Origin: Lachancea kluyveri NRRL Y-12651
Taxonomy: Eukaryota > Ascomycota > Saccharomycetes > Saccharomycetales > Saccharomycetaceae
Length of the DNA: 64,000 nucleotides
Reading direction: 5' to 3'
NCBI GenBank assembly: GCA_000149225.2
Contig: CM000691.1
Span: forward strand, 496,001-560,000
In this document: positions 25,232 through 35,718 of the stretch, piece by piece
Numbering within the stretch: position 1 is the stretch's first letter
How the letters are laid out: each line of letters opens with the position of its first letter
The notes under the pieces: model-generated
The model's database searches: none
Seen by the model: only the letters and a program-made list of their open reading frames with translations
What the model was told of the DNA's origin: nothing
Made by a program: the position numbers and the translations under genes

Positions 25232-26707
25232 ATGGAGAATTTCGAATACGACTCTAACGACTTCACCTCCCACTTCAATAACGATTTCACTCCACCACAA
25301 GAGTTTATAGGTAGTGCTCCTGATACTAATTCCACTGCTAACTCTGACGACCAAACTACTGGTACAACATCTGCAACATCATTTTCCAGCAATTACAACG
25401 ACCAAAAATCAGCTCATCTACAGCAGGGCAACGATGGAAAACCAAAGACAAAAAGGACTAGGGCAACAGGTGAAGCTTTAGCTATTTTAAAAAGAGAATT
25501 TGACGTGAATCCTAATCCAAACGCCCAGAACAGAAAGCGCATATCTGATATGACTAACTTACCTGAAAAGAATGTCCGAATTTGGTTCCAAAATAGACGA
25601 GCAAAGTTCAGAAAATCTGGGCGACAAAATCCTAGACCCTCTGCATTGGACATGAACGGGATCGGCTCCTTATCGTTAACAGTTGATTTTGATAGAATCC
25701 CTCTGAATATTAATAATAACTACTATTTTCTCGATGTTAGTTCGTTGACTGTAGGTAGCTGGAAACGTCTGAAAAGCGGGAACTTGGACAAGGAAAGCTT
25801 ACCTAACATCAAAGATTTGTCAAATTTGTCTCCAATTTCCATCAATGATATCATGTCTAACTCGACAGACCTAATGGTACTAATTTCCAAAAAAAATTTT
25901 GAAATCAATTACTTTTTCAGTGCCATTGCAAACAACACCAAGATTCTTTTCAGAATTTTTTTCCCCATCAACAGTGTCGTGAACTGTTCTCTAAGTTTTG
26001 AAGCCGATTCTATACGAAAAGAAAACGAGGATCAGGATGAACAGGACCAAGACCCAAGCGAAAAGACGTGTGAGTTGAAATTGACAGTTTCCAAATCTCC
26101 AAAATTCGCAGTGTATTTTTCTGACGCCGTAGAGCATTTTACGTCCAACCAATGGTCCATATGCGAGGACTTCTCTGAGGGAAGACAGGTTAGCGACGCA
26201 TTCGTCGGAGGTTCAAACCTCCCCCACGTCTTAAACGGACTAGAAGATTCGTTAAAGTTCATGAATTCGTTAATATTAGATTACAACAGCACAAATCAGA
26301 TAATTCCACCACCAACTGTGACACAACCACATGCAGTTTCTCAACAATCGATGATTCTACAACCCGAGCCACGCCCTGCTGAGCAGGGACAGCAACAATT
26401 TTTTGATGATTTTGACGCACAGAATGCAATTTTAGGACTACCACATCAGGAGCACGACCAACTGACGACGCAACAGTTTGTTTCTCCAAACAGTGCTCAA
26501 TCACACCATTTTACTGATGATAACAACACCGTGAGTCAAGCAAACTTGCTACCGAATTTAAATCAGGAGGCACAGATACCGAATACTCCTGAATTCTTAA
26601 GCACGACAGACTTGACTTCTGAAGACCATAACGGTATAAGTGATTTATTGACTTTCGAAAGCCAAAATCCTGTTGGTAGCAGTAATGCTAACCAGAACTT
26701 TTTTTAG
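25232..26707 (+). CDS. PHO2: Pho2, homeodomain transcription factor
   Basis: A 491-residue homeodomain activator (559 in S. cerevisiae) that works with Pho4 on phosphate genes and with Bas1 and Swi5 on purine and HO genes. The homeodomain is at about residues 73-132, with helix 3 KNVRIWFQNRRAK. Further conserved blocks are FDRIPLNINNNYYF, ISKKNFEINYFFSA, ILFRIFFP and QWSICEDFSEGRQVSDAFVG. The C-terminus is Gln/Asn-rich with a conserved IPNTPEFL near the end. The ATG at 25232 aligns with the family start. It follows the ALD pair and is the YDL106C counterpart. Confidence 0.96.
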   Translation: MENFEYDSNDFTSHFNNDFTPPQEFIGSAPDTNSTANSDDQTTGTTSATSFSSNYNDQKSAHLQQGNDGKPKTKRTRATGEALAILKREFDVNPNPNAQNRKRISDMTNLPEKNVRIWFQNRRAKFRKSGRQNPRPSALDMNGIGSLSLTVDFDRIPLNINNNYYFLDVSSLTVGSWKRLKSGNLDKESLPNIKDLSNLSPISINDIMSNSTDLMVLISKKNFEINYFFSAIANNTKILFRIFFPINSVVNCSLSFEADSIRKENEDQDEQDQDPSEKTCELKLTVSKSPKFAVYFSDAVEHFTSNQWSICEDFSEGRQVSDAFVGGSNLPHVLNGLEDSLKFMNSLILDYNSTNQIIPPPTVTQPHAVSQQSMILQPEPRPAEQGQQQFFDDFDAQNAILGLPHQEHDQLTTQQFVSPNSAQSHHFTDDNNTVSQANLLPNLNQEAQIPNTPEFLSTTDLTSEDHNGISDLLTFESQNPVGSSNANQNFF

Positions 26708-27275
26708 TCGCTTGCACCTTCAGGATCATTCTTCCGAGTCAGTTGCTCTTATTCCTCACCCTTTTAGCCATTTACCCCTAATAGCTAATGCGTTTATATA
26801 CGCACTCCACTTAAACAAGCATAAATGTAATTTCAACTCTATAAAGTTGAATTCATAGTCATCTATTTCACTAATGTTAAACACATATATTATATTAAAA
26901 GTACGATAAAGAAAAAAAACAAACAAACAAATATAGGTGCAACGTAACAGCCGTATTGTGTTTTATCCCAATAACGAATAATGTTCGGAAACGCAAGAAA
27001 CATACCTATTTAGGCCTAACATACGAAGGCTCGGAGCCCTTAAATGTCCTTTTCCAATACTGCTTGTACCAATACAGATACGCTTGGCAAAAAAGTGAGT
27101 GGGAACAAAATATTTGGCATCGAGCTCAGAGGTATTAGCGCAGCAAATACTAGGGCGCCATGCGCAAAAAGTAATATACTTTGTAACTCACTCCAATTTC
27201 TGCAATTCCTTAAAAAAAAAACTCAAATTGACGATGCTTCAAGCACTGCCGGATATCGTAGTGTTGCACCACCAA
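26708..27275. other. Convergent gap between PHO2 and EAR1
   Basis: About 570 bases between two stops. It holds an A-rich run near 26911-26934. Small frames at 26956-27289 overlap each other and resemble nothing known. No RNA gene motif was found. Confidence 0.45.
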
Positions 27276-28823
27276 TTATTCATGGATAAATTGGTTTGCA
27301 ACGGTGTTATCGTTTAAGTTATTGCCATCCACTGGGGAGGATTGCATATCAAAATTCATTTCATCCTCCCCACGTTCCTCAACAATTTGTTGCAATTGCT
27401 GTGCTGTTTCCTCCTCATCAACGTTTTCTTCATGTTCTCCGCGAATATCATCGTCCGAGGAGTAACTCGGAGGTTGTGCAGGTAACGAATCCAATGTAAT
27501 TTGGTCACCAATATTACCCCTACTTTGTGGAGTGGTGCTGAACTCGAAGCCCGGTGGAGGTGGCAACAGTTCGCCATCACTATCAACAATATCACCTTCC
27601 ACAGTGGAAACACTTTCATTATCGGTAATATCGTCTTCATAACTACTCTCTAACAGTACATCTTGGCCGTATTCATCGTACGAAGGTGGCGGTAATTTTA
27701 CACCGTGAGATTTTGCGTACCCCCATTTTTTCACGTTTGCTTCAATAAACACGAAGCCGTAGGATCCGAAGTTGACGTGAACTTTACAAGGAACATTGGC
27801 ACCCACAATTGGATAAAGGTATTTCAGTTTCCAACCTTTAATGTGACCGCCAATAGGCTTTTCATTCAGCTTCTTGCCGTTACGTGTAAAAAAGACTGTA
27901 CCACTATTTGTTCTATAACCGATGCCAATAATGTCACCCTTTTGATAGCGAGGAAAAATCGAGGCCAGTTCAGCAGAGAGCTCAAAGGAATCGTTAAAAC
28001 GTCTACCACCAGTCGAATCGTACGCAATAGAATGGTGGTGTCTACCGGGTAGCCTGAAATATGGGTATGGAGAAGAAGATAGCCCGAATGAAATCATTTC
28101 GTTGTCCGATAAATAGTTGTTATCGCTGCGAGAAGTGTTCAGCTCAAAAATCTTGCATTCAAAGTAATAGACTCTGTTTACTCTGGGGACTGGCAAGTTA
28201 GTCATTACTGATGCATCGTAATTATAATTTAAGAATGTAATCTCCGTCTTGTTCTCGATTAAAATCGTATCGTTTGGTAAATTCGGATCTGGTTGAAACT
28301 CCCATGCGTGAACACCTTCTTCTTCAATAAACCGAATAGTCTGGTCGTTTATAATAGGGTCTAACATTCCTTGACTATCTTCGGAGCGATGTGGAATTAG
28401 CAAAGGTGGGTTCTGCTTAATATACTCTTCGCCCTGTTTGTAGTAAAACTGCTCTTCAGGTGATAGCTTCACCAGTTTGTCTTTAACTGCTTCCTCATCA
28501 TCAAGAGAGCTTGGCCAGCTATTGCTTGTGGTTGTACGAATATTAGGACTATTGTTGTTATTCAGTGATATCCTTGTACTGAAGTACTTCTTTATGACAA
28601 ATCTCACGGAAAAGTAAATTAATGTCAACAGTATATAAGATAAAAGCATAAAAGCCATGCTGAAAAAAAGCATAGCCATATCCATATCGTCCTCATAATC
28701 ATCCTGAAATCCTGGGGCTGACGGATGCTCGCTGTAGGTACCCTCCGAAATCGGAGCCCCTATTGTAAGTTTTGGGATAAATGCAAGTACTATGGGATAT
28801 GAGAACTGCCTCAGTATATCCAT
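27276..28823 (-). CDS. EAR1: SPRY-domain Rsp5 adaptor, Ear1/Ssh4 family
   Basis: A membrane-anchored adaptor that brings the ubiquitin ligase Rsp5 to cargo at endosomes and the vacuole for multivesicular-body sorting. A hydrophobic N-terminal stretch ([12 protein letters not shown]) precedes one transmembrane segment ([20 protein letters not shown]). A SPRY/B30.2-like domain follows in the middle ([36 protein letters not shown]). The C-terminal tail has PPSY motifs ([17 protein letters not shown]) that fit Rsp5 WW domains. Start choice is uncertain: 28823 gives 515 residues; the first ATG at 28982 gives 568, but the extra residues have no family look. The S. cerevisiae pair EAR1 (YMR171C) and SSH4 (YKL124W) are duplicates, so this is their single ancestor-like gene; position favours the EAR1 name. 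Confidence 0.88.
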   Translation of the reverse strand: MDILRQFSYPIVLAFIPKLTIGAPISEGTYSEHPSAPGFQDDYEDDMDMAMLFFSMAFMLLSYILLTLIYFSVRFVIKKYFSTRISLNNNNSPNIRTTTSNSWPSSLDDEEAVKDKLVKLSPEEQFYYKQGEEYIKQNPPLLIPHRSEDSQGMLDPIINDQTIRFIEEEGVHAWEFQPDPNLPNDTILIENKTEITFLNYNYDASVMTNLPVPRVNRVYYFECKIFELNTSRSDNNYLSDNEMISFGLSSSPYPYFRLPGRHHHSIAYDSTGGRRFNDSFELSAELASIFPRYQKGDIIGIGYRTNSGTVFFTRNGKKLNEKPIGGHIKGWKLKYLYPIVGANVPCKVHVNFGSYGFVFIEANVKKWGYAKSHGVKLPPPSYDEYGQDVLLESSYEDDITDNESVSTVEGDIVDSDGELLPPPPGFEFSTTPQSRGNIGDQITLDSLPAQPPSYSSDDDIRGEHEENVDEEETAQQLQQIVEERGEDEMNFDMQSSPVDGNNLNDNTVANQFIHE

Positions 28824-29859
28824 AATAAGTACCATAAAGTGAGAAGATCCTTTGATAGATAACGTAGAATGATGCACAAAATTAATGGTATACCTGTAAG
28901 CTCCTATTTGAAAGTCAGCCAAGTAAATATCTCGACATTTAGCGTATAATATGATAAAGTTGAGATTATGAGTCACGTGCATTGAAGCAAGCTGATTTAC
29001 GAGTGATTGGTGACAAGGTTTTACATACTCAAAAGAGCTTGCAATCTAATTACTTCATCTTTAATCCAAAATTTCAGAAACTCAGATCGATGCCAAACTA
29101 GTGGTTTGTATATCAAATCATCAGGTTTGTGGCTGCTGACATTGTTTAAGTATTGACGACTGAGTGATGTGAACAAAATGAATACCTTTTGTAACTCTCT
29201 GCGAATCTATGCATGTGCAAGTAGAAGCGATACGGGCCTTGTTAAATACTCAGTCAGCTGACTAAAGAAGTCAAAAACCTGAACCATCATTCGAAAAATC
29301 TATAGTTAAATTGTGTTATTCTTATACGAATCGATGCAGTCATCTCATCGGAAACTATGTGAGAAGTAAAATCAACCAATACTCCGAGTTTGACCTACAA
29401 ATCAATGAAACTACCCACAAGGTTTTCATATTGGTGTTGTTTCTTTACATATTTTCAATTTAGCTTTAGACAATTTTCACATGTTGCTAGCTGCCTGAAC
29501 TAGTGATAACACATCTACTAGCGGGGCTAGCACTGCGTTTCGAAATTAGACTTTATCACTTTTTGTCTTACAAACATACTTAGTTAATAGTATTCTATCT
29601 GGCTATAAATGAGCCACTCTTGAGCTACAAATTATTGTCTAAAACATCGAAAGTAATGAAATACAGTCTTTGAAAACCGTAAATAATCTGCCCCCCTCCC
29701 CACCGAAACTATATATCCCATTTTTCAATCATACAGAGGATAAAACTGAATGGAGTCGGTGAATAAAAGTTGAAAATATTGGGGATTATTTCTTGTGTGG
29801 TCGCAGCATATGAACACCCAGGATTCCCCTTTACACTAACTATCAAACTTTCGGTGAGT
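28824..29859. other. Large gene-free interval at the synteny switch
   Basis: About 1,040 bases between the chosen EAR1 start and the HUL5 stop. The EAR1 promoter must be here. A GTCACGTG site lies at 28972-28979. I found no open frame of note, no tRNA boxes, no convincing snoRNA boxes and no LTR match. The C-rich tract near 29691-29703 is the only compositional oddity. Confidence 0.5.
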
Positions 29860-32637
29860 TCAAGATAGGTCAAACCTAGCTTCCGCATTTATAGCATACA
29901 GCAACTTTTGTTTCAGTAAGTTTTTATCCTTATAATCAGGCAGTTTTAGCAAGTTCACACATGTCGAGGCTGTTGGTAATCTATCAATTTCACGGCCAGC
30001 ATTTCTGATGCCAAAATGAGGATTCAGTGCAGCAAAACCTTGTAATGGCGCTCTAGGGACTGACGTCACAAATTTGATGAACTTGAAACGTTGCTGAGGA
30101 GTAAATTCTGCAAGAATTTCCCAGAAATGAACAACCGTTTTGTCGTTTTCCAAATAACCACCATACTGAGTACTTGCCTTTAAGTCCTCTAAATCGATAT
30201 CCTTACTACCACCGGAAATTAGCATCTGCAGTTCAACAGAGTTAAAAATCTCAATCCAATGCGATGGAATCATCGCAGATAAACCTCTTTGGAAGTACAG
30301 GGTTGGCCTGTATAGCTTACGATTTAACTTGTAGTCAGCAACACAAAGAACATACTGGAAAATATTTGCTTTTGTAACCCTTTTGTCCGAACCATTAGGA
30401 ACAAGCTCCACACTAGTTTTAGTGTCATCATCCGTAATTTCAAAGTGCAATTCGAGTGCATCGATCTCATCTTGCCTCATATCCAATAGTTTTACTAGGT
30501 TTGAATAAAGCTCCTGATCCAAGCTTGCCAAATCATCGAAAGAAGAATGATAGTTTTGTTCGTTTTTCAAAATCTTTTTCATAAAGAAATCTGCAAATGT
30601 GACATCAATTAATACCTGTTCATAGAGACACTTCCCTAGTACCTTACCCATAAACCACAAATATTTCAAATGCAGGGGGGATTTGATTCGGCTTGAGGGA
30701 TAGAGTTCGTGTTCACTGTTTTCAACAAATAATCTGTATTTTTCGTTCTTGAAACCTTCATCAGAGACACTGGTTAGAAATTCTTTTGTGATACCACCGC
30801 CATCAATACCGGCCTCTTGACCAAACTCGTTAATAAATGTAACTCCTAGCTTTGCTTTGAAGCTTTCACCAATGGGGTTAAAGGAATTGTACGCATCTTC
30901 AAGAACATTTTCACGTGATATCGTAGCCACTTGTCTGGTATTGTTATGGTTCATACCCCACCCCATAAACATACTCACAGGATCTGTCATATCTAAACCC
31001 AAACGCTGCCTGTCTAACTCAATTACAGAATTGAACCATCTCACTCTCTGCACAAATGGAATAAAAAATGGAGCTTTTGTTAATATTTCCAGTTTTTTAA
31101 ATTGTCTTGTTGTAATAGAATTAACAAATGAAGATCTTATCTCTTCCAAAAATTTCCTTCTGATTAAGGCACCCTTGTGCAAGCTATTTTGCATGACTAG
31201 CTTTGACGTTTCATCGTCATCGTCATCTTCATCATCTTCCTTCGAGTTGCAATGTTGTATATAATATGTTTCGTAGGCCTCGATGTATTTGGAAATGTCC
31301 ACATTTATAAATTCTTTGTCAGTGCTACACCAATAATTTTTATTTTCGTTTGTTGAACAAAAATGCAGTCTTGAATCGCGGAGATATATCTTTTTCAAAA
31401 CAGTCAATGACTTTTCCAATAAACCATGACTCTCTTCAGATGCTCTCCATAGGCAGTCAAAAACCATCCCCTTTAATCTTGAGGTAAACTCTTGTAAATT
31501 CTCTATCGGATAGGTATCTATGTTGTGGAGAAGTTCGTAGTCACTAGAGACAGATAGGTACATTTCTAAAAGATGCAAAAGTAGAAACAGATCTTCCTCT
31601 GTGGTTTTCTGATCAAGGTCTTGGAATTTCTCGTTAGTTCGCATCAAGTTTTTGTTTATGTTTTTCATTAAACCAGCTTTTGAAATCAACCAAATTAGTA
31701 CGTTATTCTTGGAGACATCATCAGGCGAACTTTTAATAAATGCTGAAATATAGCCTGCCTGATTCTGGCTTGAATAATTCACCAGAAAATCCAGAAAATC
31801 TTTCGAATACAAGCCGTGGAAATAGTTGGATAGTGAAGATGTGGCCTTATATGGCCCCGAGCTTTCAATCAGATACTCCAAAATACAGCGACCAAAAACC
31901 TCACGCCCTTCATCTTTGGATTGAGCATAGATAAAAGCAAGATTTTCTAAAAGTATCGATTTATTAGATTTAATATTTGCAGTCAATTCTGGATAGAATA
32001 CCGATCCCAACTGGCTTAAGAATCGAAGGTTGTTGTCTAGATGTCTAGTTTTACTAGTATCAATCGCAAAAAGACTGGTAACATAATGATTTGATTCTTC
32101 ATCTAAAACTTTGAGCAGTTGCATAACACGGTCCATGACCCACTTTGAGAGATTTTTTGTTGAATTCAGAAGAAGGCCAACCACTGCTTCATAAAAATGA
32201 TTTGTCAGTGGATATTTTGTATTAAACTTTGACAGTACCAGCTCAGTCAGCTCTTCTGAGATGTCAAAGTAACCAACCACTTGAAGTAGCTGTGCCAGCT
32301 TTATATTAACAATGGGCCTATCATTTCTAATAGAATGAATAAGGGTGGCAGTAAGATGTTGATCATACATGTAATACATCCGTGGCGTATACGCAATGAG
32401 TATCGCCGTAGCAGAATCCGCTGTGGGATGAGAGATCAAATCCAACAGTAACTTTCTTGTTACAAGGTGAGAACGAATACTGGATTGGATTCTGGTGGCA
32501 CTGTCTTCATTCCTTCTCTCAATAGCCCTTCTCTCACGTTCTTTTTTAGCATTCAACAGAAGTTCTTCTTTCGACTTTCTACTCTTGCTACCCAGGTTGA
32601 TATTTCTCCGTTTTGTTTGGCCAGTGAAGTTCATCAT
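29860..32637 (-). CDS. HUL5: Hul5, HECT-type ubiquitin ligase
   Basis: A 925-residue HECT E3/E4 (910 in S. cerevisiae) that extends ubiquitin chains on proteasome-bound and misfolded cytosolic proteins. The N-terminus MMNFTGQTKRRNINLG is the conserved Hul5/UBE3 start, and an IQ-like motif follows (SATRIQSSIRSHL). The HECT domain fills the last 350 residues, with FINEFGQEAGIDGGGITKEF, LGKCLYEQVLIDVTFADFF and the catalytic Cys893 in PTASTCVNLLKLPDY. An acidic run (EDDEDDDDDE) lies in the middle. The frame reads back a little further with no ATG, so 32637 is the start. It matches YGL141W and lies head to head with GPI10, as in S. cerevisiae. Confidence 0.96.
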   Translation of the reverse strand: MMNFTGQTKRRNINLGSKSRKSKEELLLNAKKERERRAIERRNEDSATRIQSSIRSHLVTRKLLLDLISHPTADSATAILIAYTPRMYYMYDQHLTATLIHSIRNDRPIVNIKLAQLLQVVGYFDISEELTELVLSKFNTKYPLTNHFYEAVVGLLLNSTKNLSKWVMDRVMQLLKVLDEESNHYVTSLFAIDTSKTRHLDNNLRFLSQLGSVFYPELTANIKSNKSILLENLAFIYAQSKDEGREVFGRCILEYLIESSGPYKATSSLSNYFHGLYSKDFLDFLVNYSSQNQAGYISAFIKSSPDDVSKNNVLIWLISKAGLMKNINKNLMRTNEKFQDLDQKTTEEDLFLLLHLLEMYLSVSSDYELLHNIDTYPIENLQEFTSRLKGMVFDCLWRASEESHGLLEKSLTVLKKIYLRDSRLHFCSTNENKNYWCSTDKEFINVDISKYIEAYETYYIQHCNSKEDDEDDDDDETSKLVMQNSLHKGALIRRKFLEEIRSSFVNSITTRQFKKLEILTKAPFFIPFVQRVRWFNSVIELDRQRLGLDMTDPVSMFMGWGMNHNNTRQVATISRENVLEDAYNSFNPIGESFKAKLGVTFINEFGQEAGIDGGGITKEFLTSVSDEGFKNEKYRLFVENSEHELYPSSRIKSPLHLKYLWFMGKVLGKCLYEQVLIDVTFADFFMKKILKNEQNYHSSFDDLASLDQELYSNLVKLLDMRQDEIDALELHFEITDDDTKTSVELVPNGSDKRVTKANIFQYVLCVADYKLNRKLYRPTLYFQRGLSAMIPSHWIEIFNSVELQMLISGGSKDIDLEDLKASTQYGGYLENDKTVVHFWEILAEFTPQQRFKFIKFVTSVPRAPLQGFAALNPHFGIRNAGREIDRLPTASTCVNLLKLPDYKDKNLLKQKLLYAINAEARFDLS

Positions 32638-32752
32638 TGGCAATATTGTACTCTGTACTTTGATTTTAGCTGAACGGAGTTTAAGGTAGGAAGAATCTTA
32701 AAGAGATCCGTGGCGAACGAGTTCTTAAACATCTACTACAAAAGCGAGGCCA

Positions 32753-32761
32753 ATGCAATGA
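32753..32761 (+). other. Minimal upstream ORF overlapping the GPI10 start
   Basis: ATG CAA TGA, a Met-Gln frame whose stop overlaps the GPI10 ATG at 32758 by ATGA. Translation could reach GPI10 by leaky scanning or by stop-start reinitiation. Confidence 0.4.
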
Positions 32762-34566
32762 GTAAAAGTACAAGACAAAAAAACTCAGTTTTACTACCCT
32801 TACTCTTCTTCAGAGTACTCAATGCTGTTTTGACCAAAACTTTCTTTCAAGCAGATGAGTTTTGGCAATCCTTGGAGCCAGCTCATTTTAAAGCTTTTGG
32901 TTATGGAAAACTAACGTGGGAATGGGATTACGGCTTGAGGAGCTACGCTTTCCCATTCCTATTTGAATGCGTTTACTACATTTCCCGACTACTTTCAAAG
33001 GCTGTTGAAATTATAGTGAGATTACACGTCGACATTTTTGCTAACTTCGTCGTACGTGTTATGCCTAATTCTAATTTTGCATGGGATATGGTCCACGAAA
33101 TGCTCAAGTTCCCTGAAGAGTCCTCAAATTTTGTGGAATACTATACGACTTTATACTTTCCCAAAATACTTATGGGTATTCTTGCTGCGATTGGTGAGTT
33201 TTACTTCATCAAGTTTGTTAGAAAGATTTATATGGCGACAACTGACAAAACCAAAGATGAAAAAGCAGATAGCTTGAAATTGACCCTTCAAATTGCATCT
33301 GTTCTTACCTTATCAAACTTTTTCAACTGCTTTTTAATAACAAGAACCTATATCAACTCATTTGAGATGATCTTGACGTCGATTTCATTGTACTATTGGG
33401 ATTGGACCGGTGGTGAGATGATCCGCACTTCTGAGTTTTCAAAAAGTTTGGCAATCTCCATGCTTGCCTGTCTACAAAGGCCTACAAACGCATTTATTTG
33501 GATTTCATTGGGTGGGTTTATGATATTGAACTTAATTTCAAGTGGAAAATATGCCCAGATTTTCTATTTGTTTAAGAAACTTATGGTGGTCTTCCTAGTT
33601 GTCTTTGCCATCAATGCAGCAATTGACTTTTATTTTTACAAGGAGATGGTATTCCCCGTTTTTAGATTCATCAAATTCAATTTCACGAGCTCACTATCCA
33701 AGTTTTATGGTGTAGCACCATGGCATTTCCACTTACTACAAAGTTTGCCAATATTGTTGGGCTATTGCTTGCCGCTCTTTGTGCTTGGATTCGCTACTAA
33801 ACTGACATCCAAAAGGTTTGTTCCGTGGTTTAAAAACCCATTTTTCCAATTTAAGTTTGTGATCGTTACGAATATGGTGGTGTACTCAATGATTTCCCAT
33901 AAGGAGTTCAGGTTCATTTATTCTCTCCAGCCATTTCTTCTCATTATTTCCACTTTTTCATTACTTGGCATCATGAAGAAAAGGTACGGAGATAATACTG
34001 ACGTCTTCATCTCAAATTCTAAACTACACGTTTGGATTTTCCCAACCCTTTCTGTTATTATTGCTTTAATCTTATGTACGTTCAACGAGTCGGGTACCGT
34101 GCAAGTCATAAATTTCTTACACCAAGTTCCACAGATTGATAGCCTTGGATTTATCATGCCCTGCCACTCTACTCCATGGCAATCGCATTTGCACCGTAAT
34201 GATATCAATGACCTGTGGGCTATTACCTGCCAACCACCATTACACTTATTAAATGACCCCGATGCTGCCCTAAAACTACCGCTGTATATGGACGAAAGCG
34301 ATTACCTTTATGAAGATGTTCCCAAATTCATCTACCAGCACTTCCCACCTGTATTTAGAAAGAATCTGAGGTCACCAGGGAAAGAGTATCGGTATGAATG
34401 GCCCGAGTATTTGGTGATTTTTGAGCAATTGGATAATTCCTTTATGAAAAATTTCCTCAAAAACAGTGGGTATATTGAGTTCCAAAGATTCTTTAATTCA
34501 TGGAAGCATTGGGACTCAAGAAGGTCTGGTGACGTGATCGTCTACCATAAGCTACCGTGGAATTAG
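32758..34566 (+). CDS. GPI10: Gpi10, GPI third mannosyltransferase
   Basis: A 602-residue polytopic ER enzyme of glycosyltransferase family GT22 that adds the third mannose to the GPI anchor precursor from dolichol-phosphate mannose. Family signatures are the lumenal TFFQADEFWQSLEPAH near the N-terminus and SHKEFRFIYSLQP in the middle. About ten hydrophobic segments are visible. The C-terminus MPCHSTPWQSHLH and FIYQHFPP also match PIG-B/Gpi10. The frame is open before 32758 but begins with no ATG. S. cerevisiae Gpi10 has 616 residues. It corresponds to YGL142C. Confidence 0.95.
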   Translation: MSKSTRQKNSVLLPLLFFRVLNAVLTKTFFQADEFWQSLEPAHFKAFGYGKLTWEWDYGLRSYAFPFLFECVYYISRLLSKAVEIIVRLHVDIFANFVVRVMPNSNFAWDMVHEMLKFPEESSNFVEYYTTLYFPKILMGILAAIGEFYFIKFVRKIYMATTDKTKDEKADSLKLTLQIASVLTLSNFFNCFLITRTYINSFEMILTSISLYYWDWTGGEMIRTSEFSKSLAISMLACLQRPTNAFIWISLGGFMILNLISSGKYAQIFYLFKKLMVVFLVVFAINAAIDFYFYKEMVFPVFRFIKFNFTSSLSKFYGVAPWHFHLLQSLPILLGYCLPLFVLGFATKLTSKRFVPWFKNPFFQFKFVIVTNMVVYSMISHKEFRFIYSLQPFLLIISTFSLLGIMKKRYGDNTDVFISNSKLHVWIFPTLSVIIALILCTFNESGTVQVINFLHQVPQIDSLGFIMPCHSTPWQSHLHRNDINDLWAITCQPPLHLLNDPDAALKLPLYMDESDYLYEDVPKFIYQHFPPVFRKNLRSPGKEYRYEWPEYLVIFEQLDNSFMKNFLKNSGYIEFQRFFNSWKHWDSRRSGDVIVYHKLPWN

Positions 34567-34587
34567 AATGTTATATACGAGTGCGTA

Positions 34588-35718
34588 TTACACGTTCCAT
34601 CTACTTTCTTTAGAAACTTCCTGGCGTTTGGCAGCCTCAACAGCATGCATAGAATCCATAACCACATTTGTAGAGTACTTTTCCAATTTTTCTAATTTAT
34701 CCTTACGTGTAGTGACAAAGTTGGAATACACTGGCTCATAATTCGTGTTGCTTTGCAAAAGGGTGGTCATACTATTGAAACATCGTTTTGCGTTAACCCA
34801 CTCTTCCAGTTTGACACAGCAATCAAAATATCCAACAAAACATTCCATTTCAAAGAGTTCCATCCCCAGTTTGAACCATTCCTGTGCCTTGCTATAATCT
34901 TCAAAATAATTCATTTCTAAAAACCCTAGAATTTTAAAACTCTCCTTGAATCCTTGAGTAGCAGTACTTTCAAGAAGTGCACGCGCTTTTAAAGGTTGTG
35001 AGTTCATGTACATCTGGCCTAGGTAAAAATATGAGTGAACTGAGTATTCTAAAGGGCATAGTTTTATTGACTTTAAAAAGTAATCTTCCGCCTTGAATAA
35101 ATTCGGTTTGCGAAAGCTTATTTGGCCCAATTGTCCATAAACCTCACCCGCTAAGAAGGTATCATCTTCCAACGCCAAAAAGTCTTTGTAATATTTTTCA
35201 GCATTGATAAGGTCGTTGTTTTTAAACGTCAAATCGCCAGTTAGCTTCACCGTTAGTGGGTGCCTCAACTGATATAATTCTTTAATCAACGTTTTTGCAT
35301 AAGCAATGTCTTCATGAGAGTTACTGTCTGAATCCTTTAAAGTATCAAACGCTAGTAGTGAAATAGCATCATTGTTTCCCATTTCCGCAGCCTTATTTAA
35401 TATTTCGTTTTCTAATGCCAATAAATTTTTGTTGATGCTTTTTGTTCTGTGCCTCAGCTTCTCCAATACTTTTTTCATTACCATAATATCAGATGCTGTA
35501 ACACTTGTAGGCACTTTGACTTGGCTCTGAGCATCGTCCATTGTATTGTATAAAGACTCATATAATGGATAGAGCTTAGGAAAAGTGAGCCTACTATCTA
35601 ATTCAAAAAGTAGTTTATTAACCAATTTTTTCTGCGGGAAAACGTCATAGAATGGTGGTCTTCTTGAGGCATTATGACTTATCAATCGTTTCCATATAAT
35701 CGGAATCCCTTTACTCAT
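34588..35718 (-). CDS. MSS2: Mss2, mitochondrial factor for Cox2 tail export
   Basis: A 376-residue protein matching Mss2 (351 in S. cerevisiae), a peripheral inner-membrane protein on the matrix side that is needed to export the C-terminal tail of Cox2. The central part contains several helical TPR/Sel1-like repeats (DLINAEKYYKDFLALEDD, FKAEDYFLKSIKLCPLEYS, PLKARALLESTATQGFKES). The N-terminus is basic (MSKGIPIIWKRLISHNASRR), fitting a mitochondrial presequence. Its stop is 22 bp from the GPI10 stop. Identification rests on the repeats, length and YDL107W position beside KIN28; sequence conservation is modest. Confidence 0.85.
   Translation of the reverse strand: MSKGIPIIWKRLISHNASRRPPFYDVFPQKKLVNKLLFELDSRLTFPKLYPLYESLYNTMDDAQSQVKVPTSVTASDIMVMKKVLEKLRHRTKSINKNLLALENEILNKAAEMGNNDAISLLAFDTLKDSDSNSHEDIAYAKTLIKELYQLRHPLTVKLTGDLTFKNNDLINAEKYYKDFLALEDDTFLAGEVYGQLGQISFRKPNLFKAEDYFLKSIKLCPLEYSVHSYFYLGQMYMNSQPLKARALLESTATQGFKESFKILGFLEMNYFEDYSKAQEWFKLGMELFEMECFVGYFDCCVKLEEWVNAKRCFNSMTTLLQSNTNYEPVYSNFVTTRKDKLEKLEKYSTNVVMDSMHAVEAAKRQEVSKESRWNV

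Noticed and set aside
26956-27317. Overlapping small plus-strand frames in the PHO2-EAR1 gap
   Set aside because: They overlap in different frames, run into the EAR1 3' end and show no recognisable motif.
28983-29080. A 5' intron for EAR1, from GTATGT upstream of the first ATG
   Set aside because: No TACTAAC-like branch point lies before a suitable acceptor, and no N-terminal family match would be gained.
28965-29100. Possible centromere, from the GTCACGTG element resembling CDEI
   Set aside because: No AT-rich CDEII of proper length and no CDEIII with TTCCGAA-type core follows on either side.
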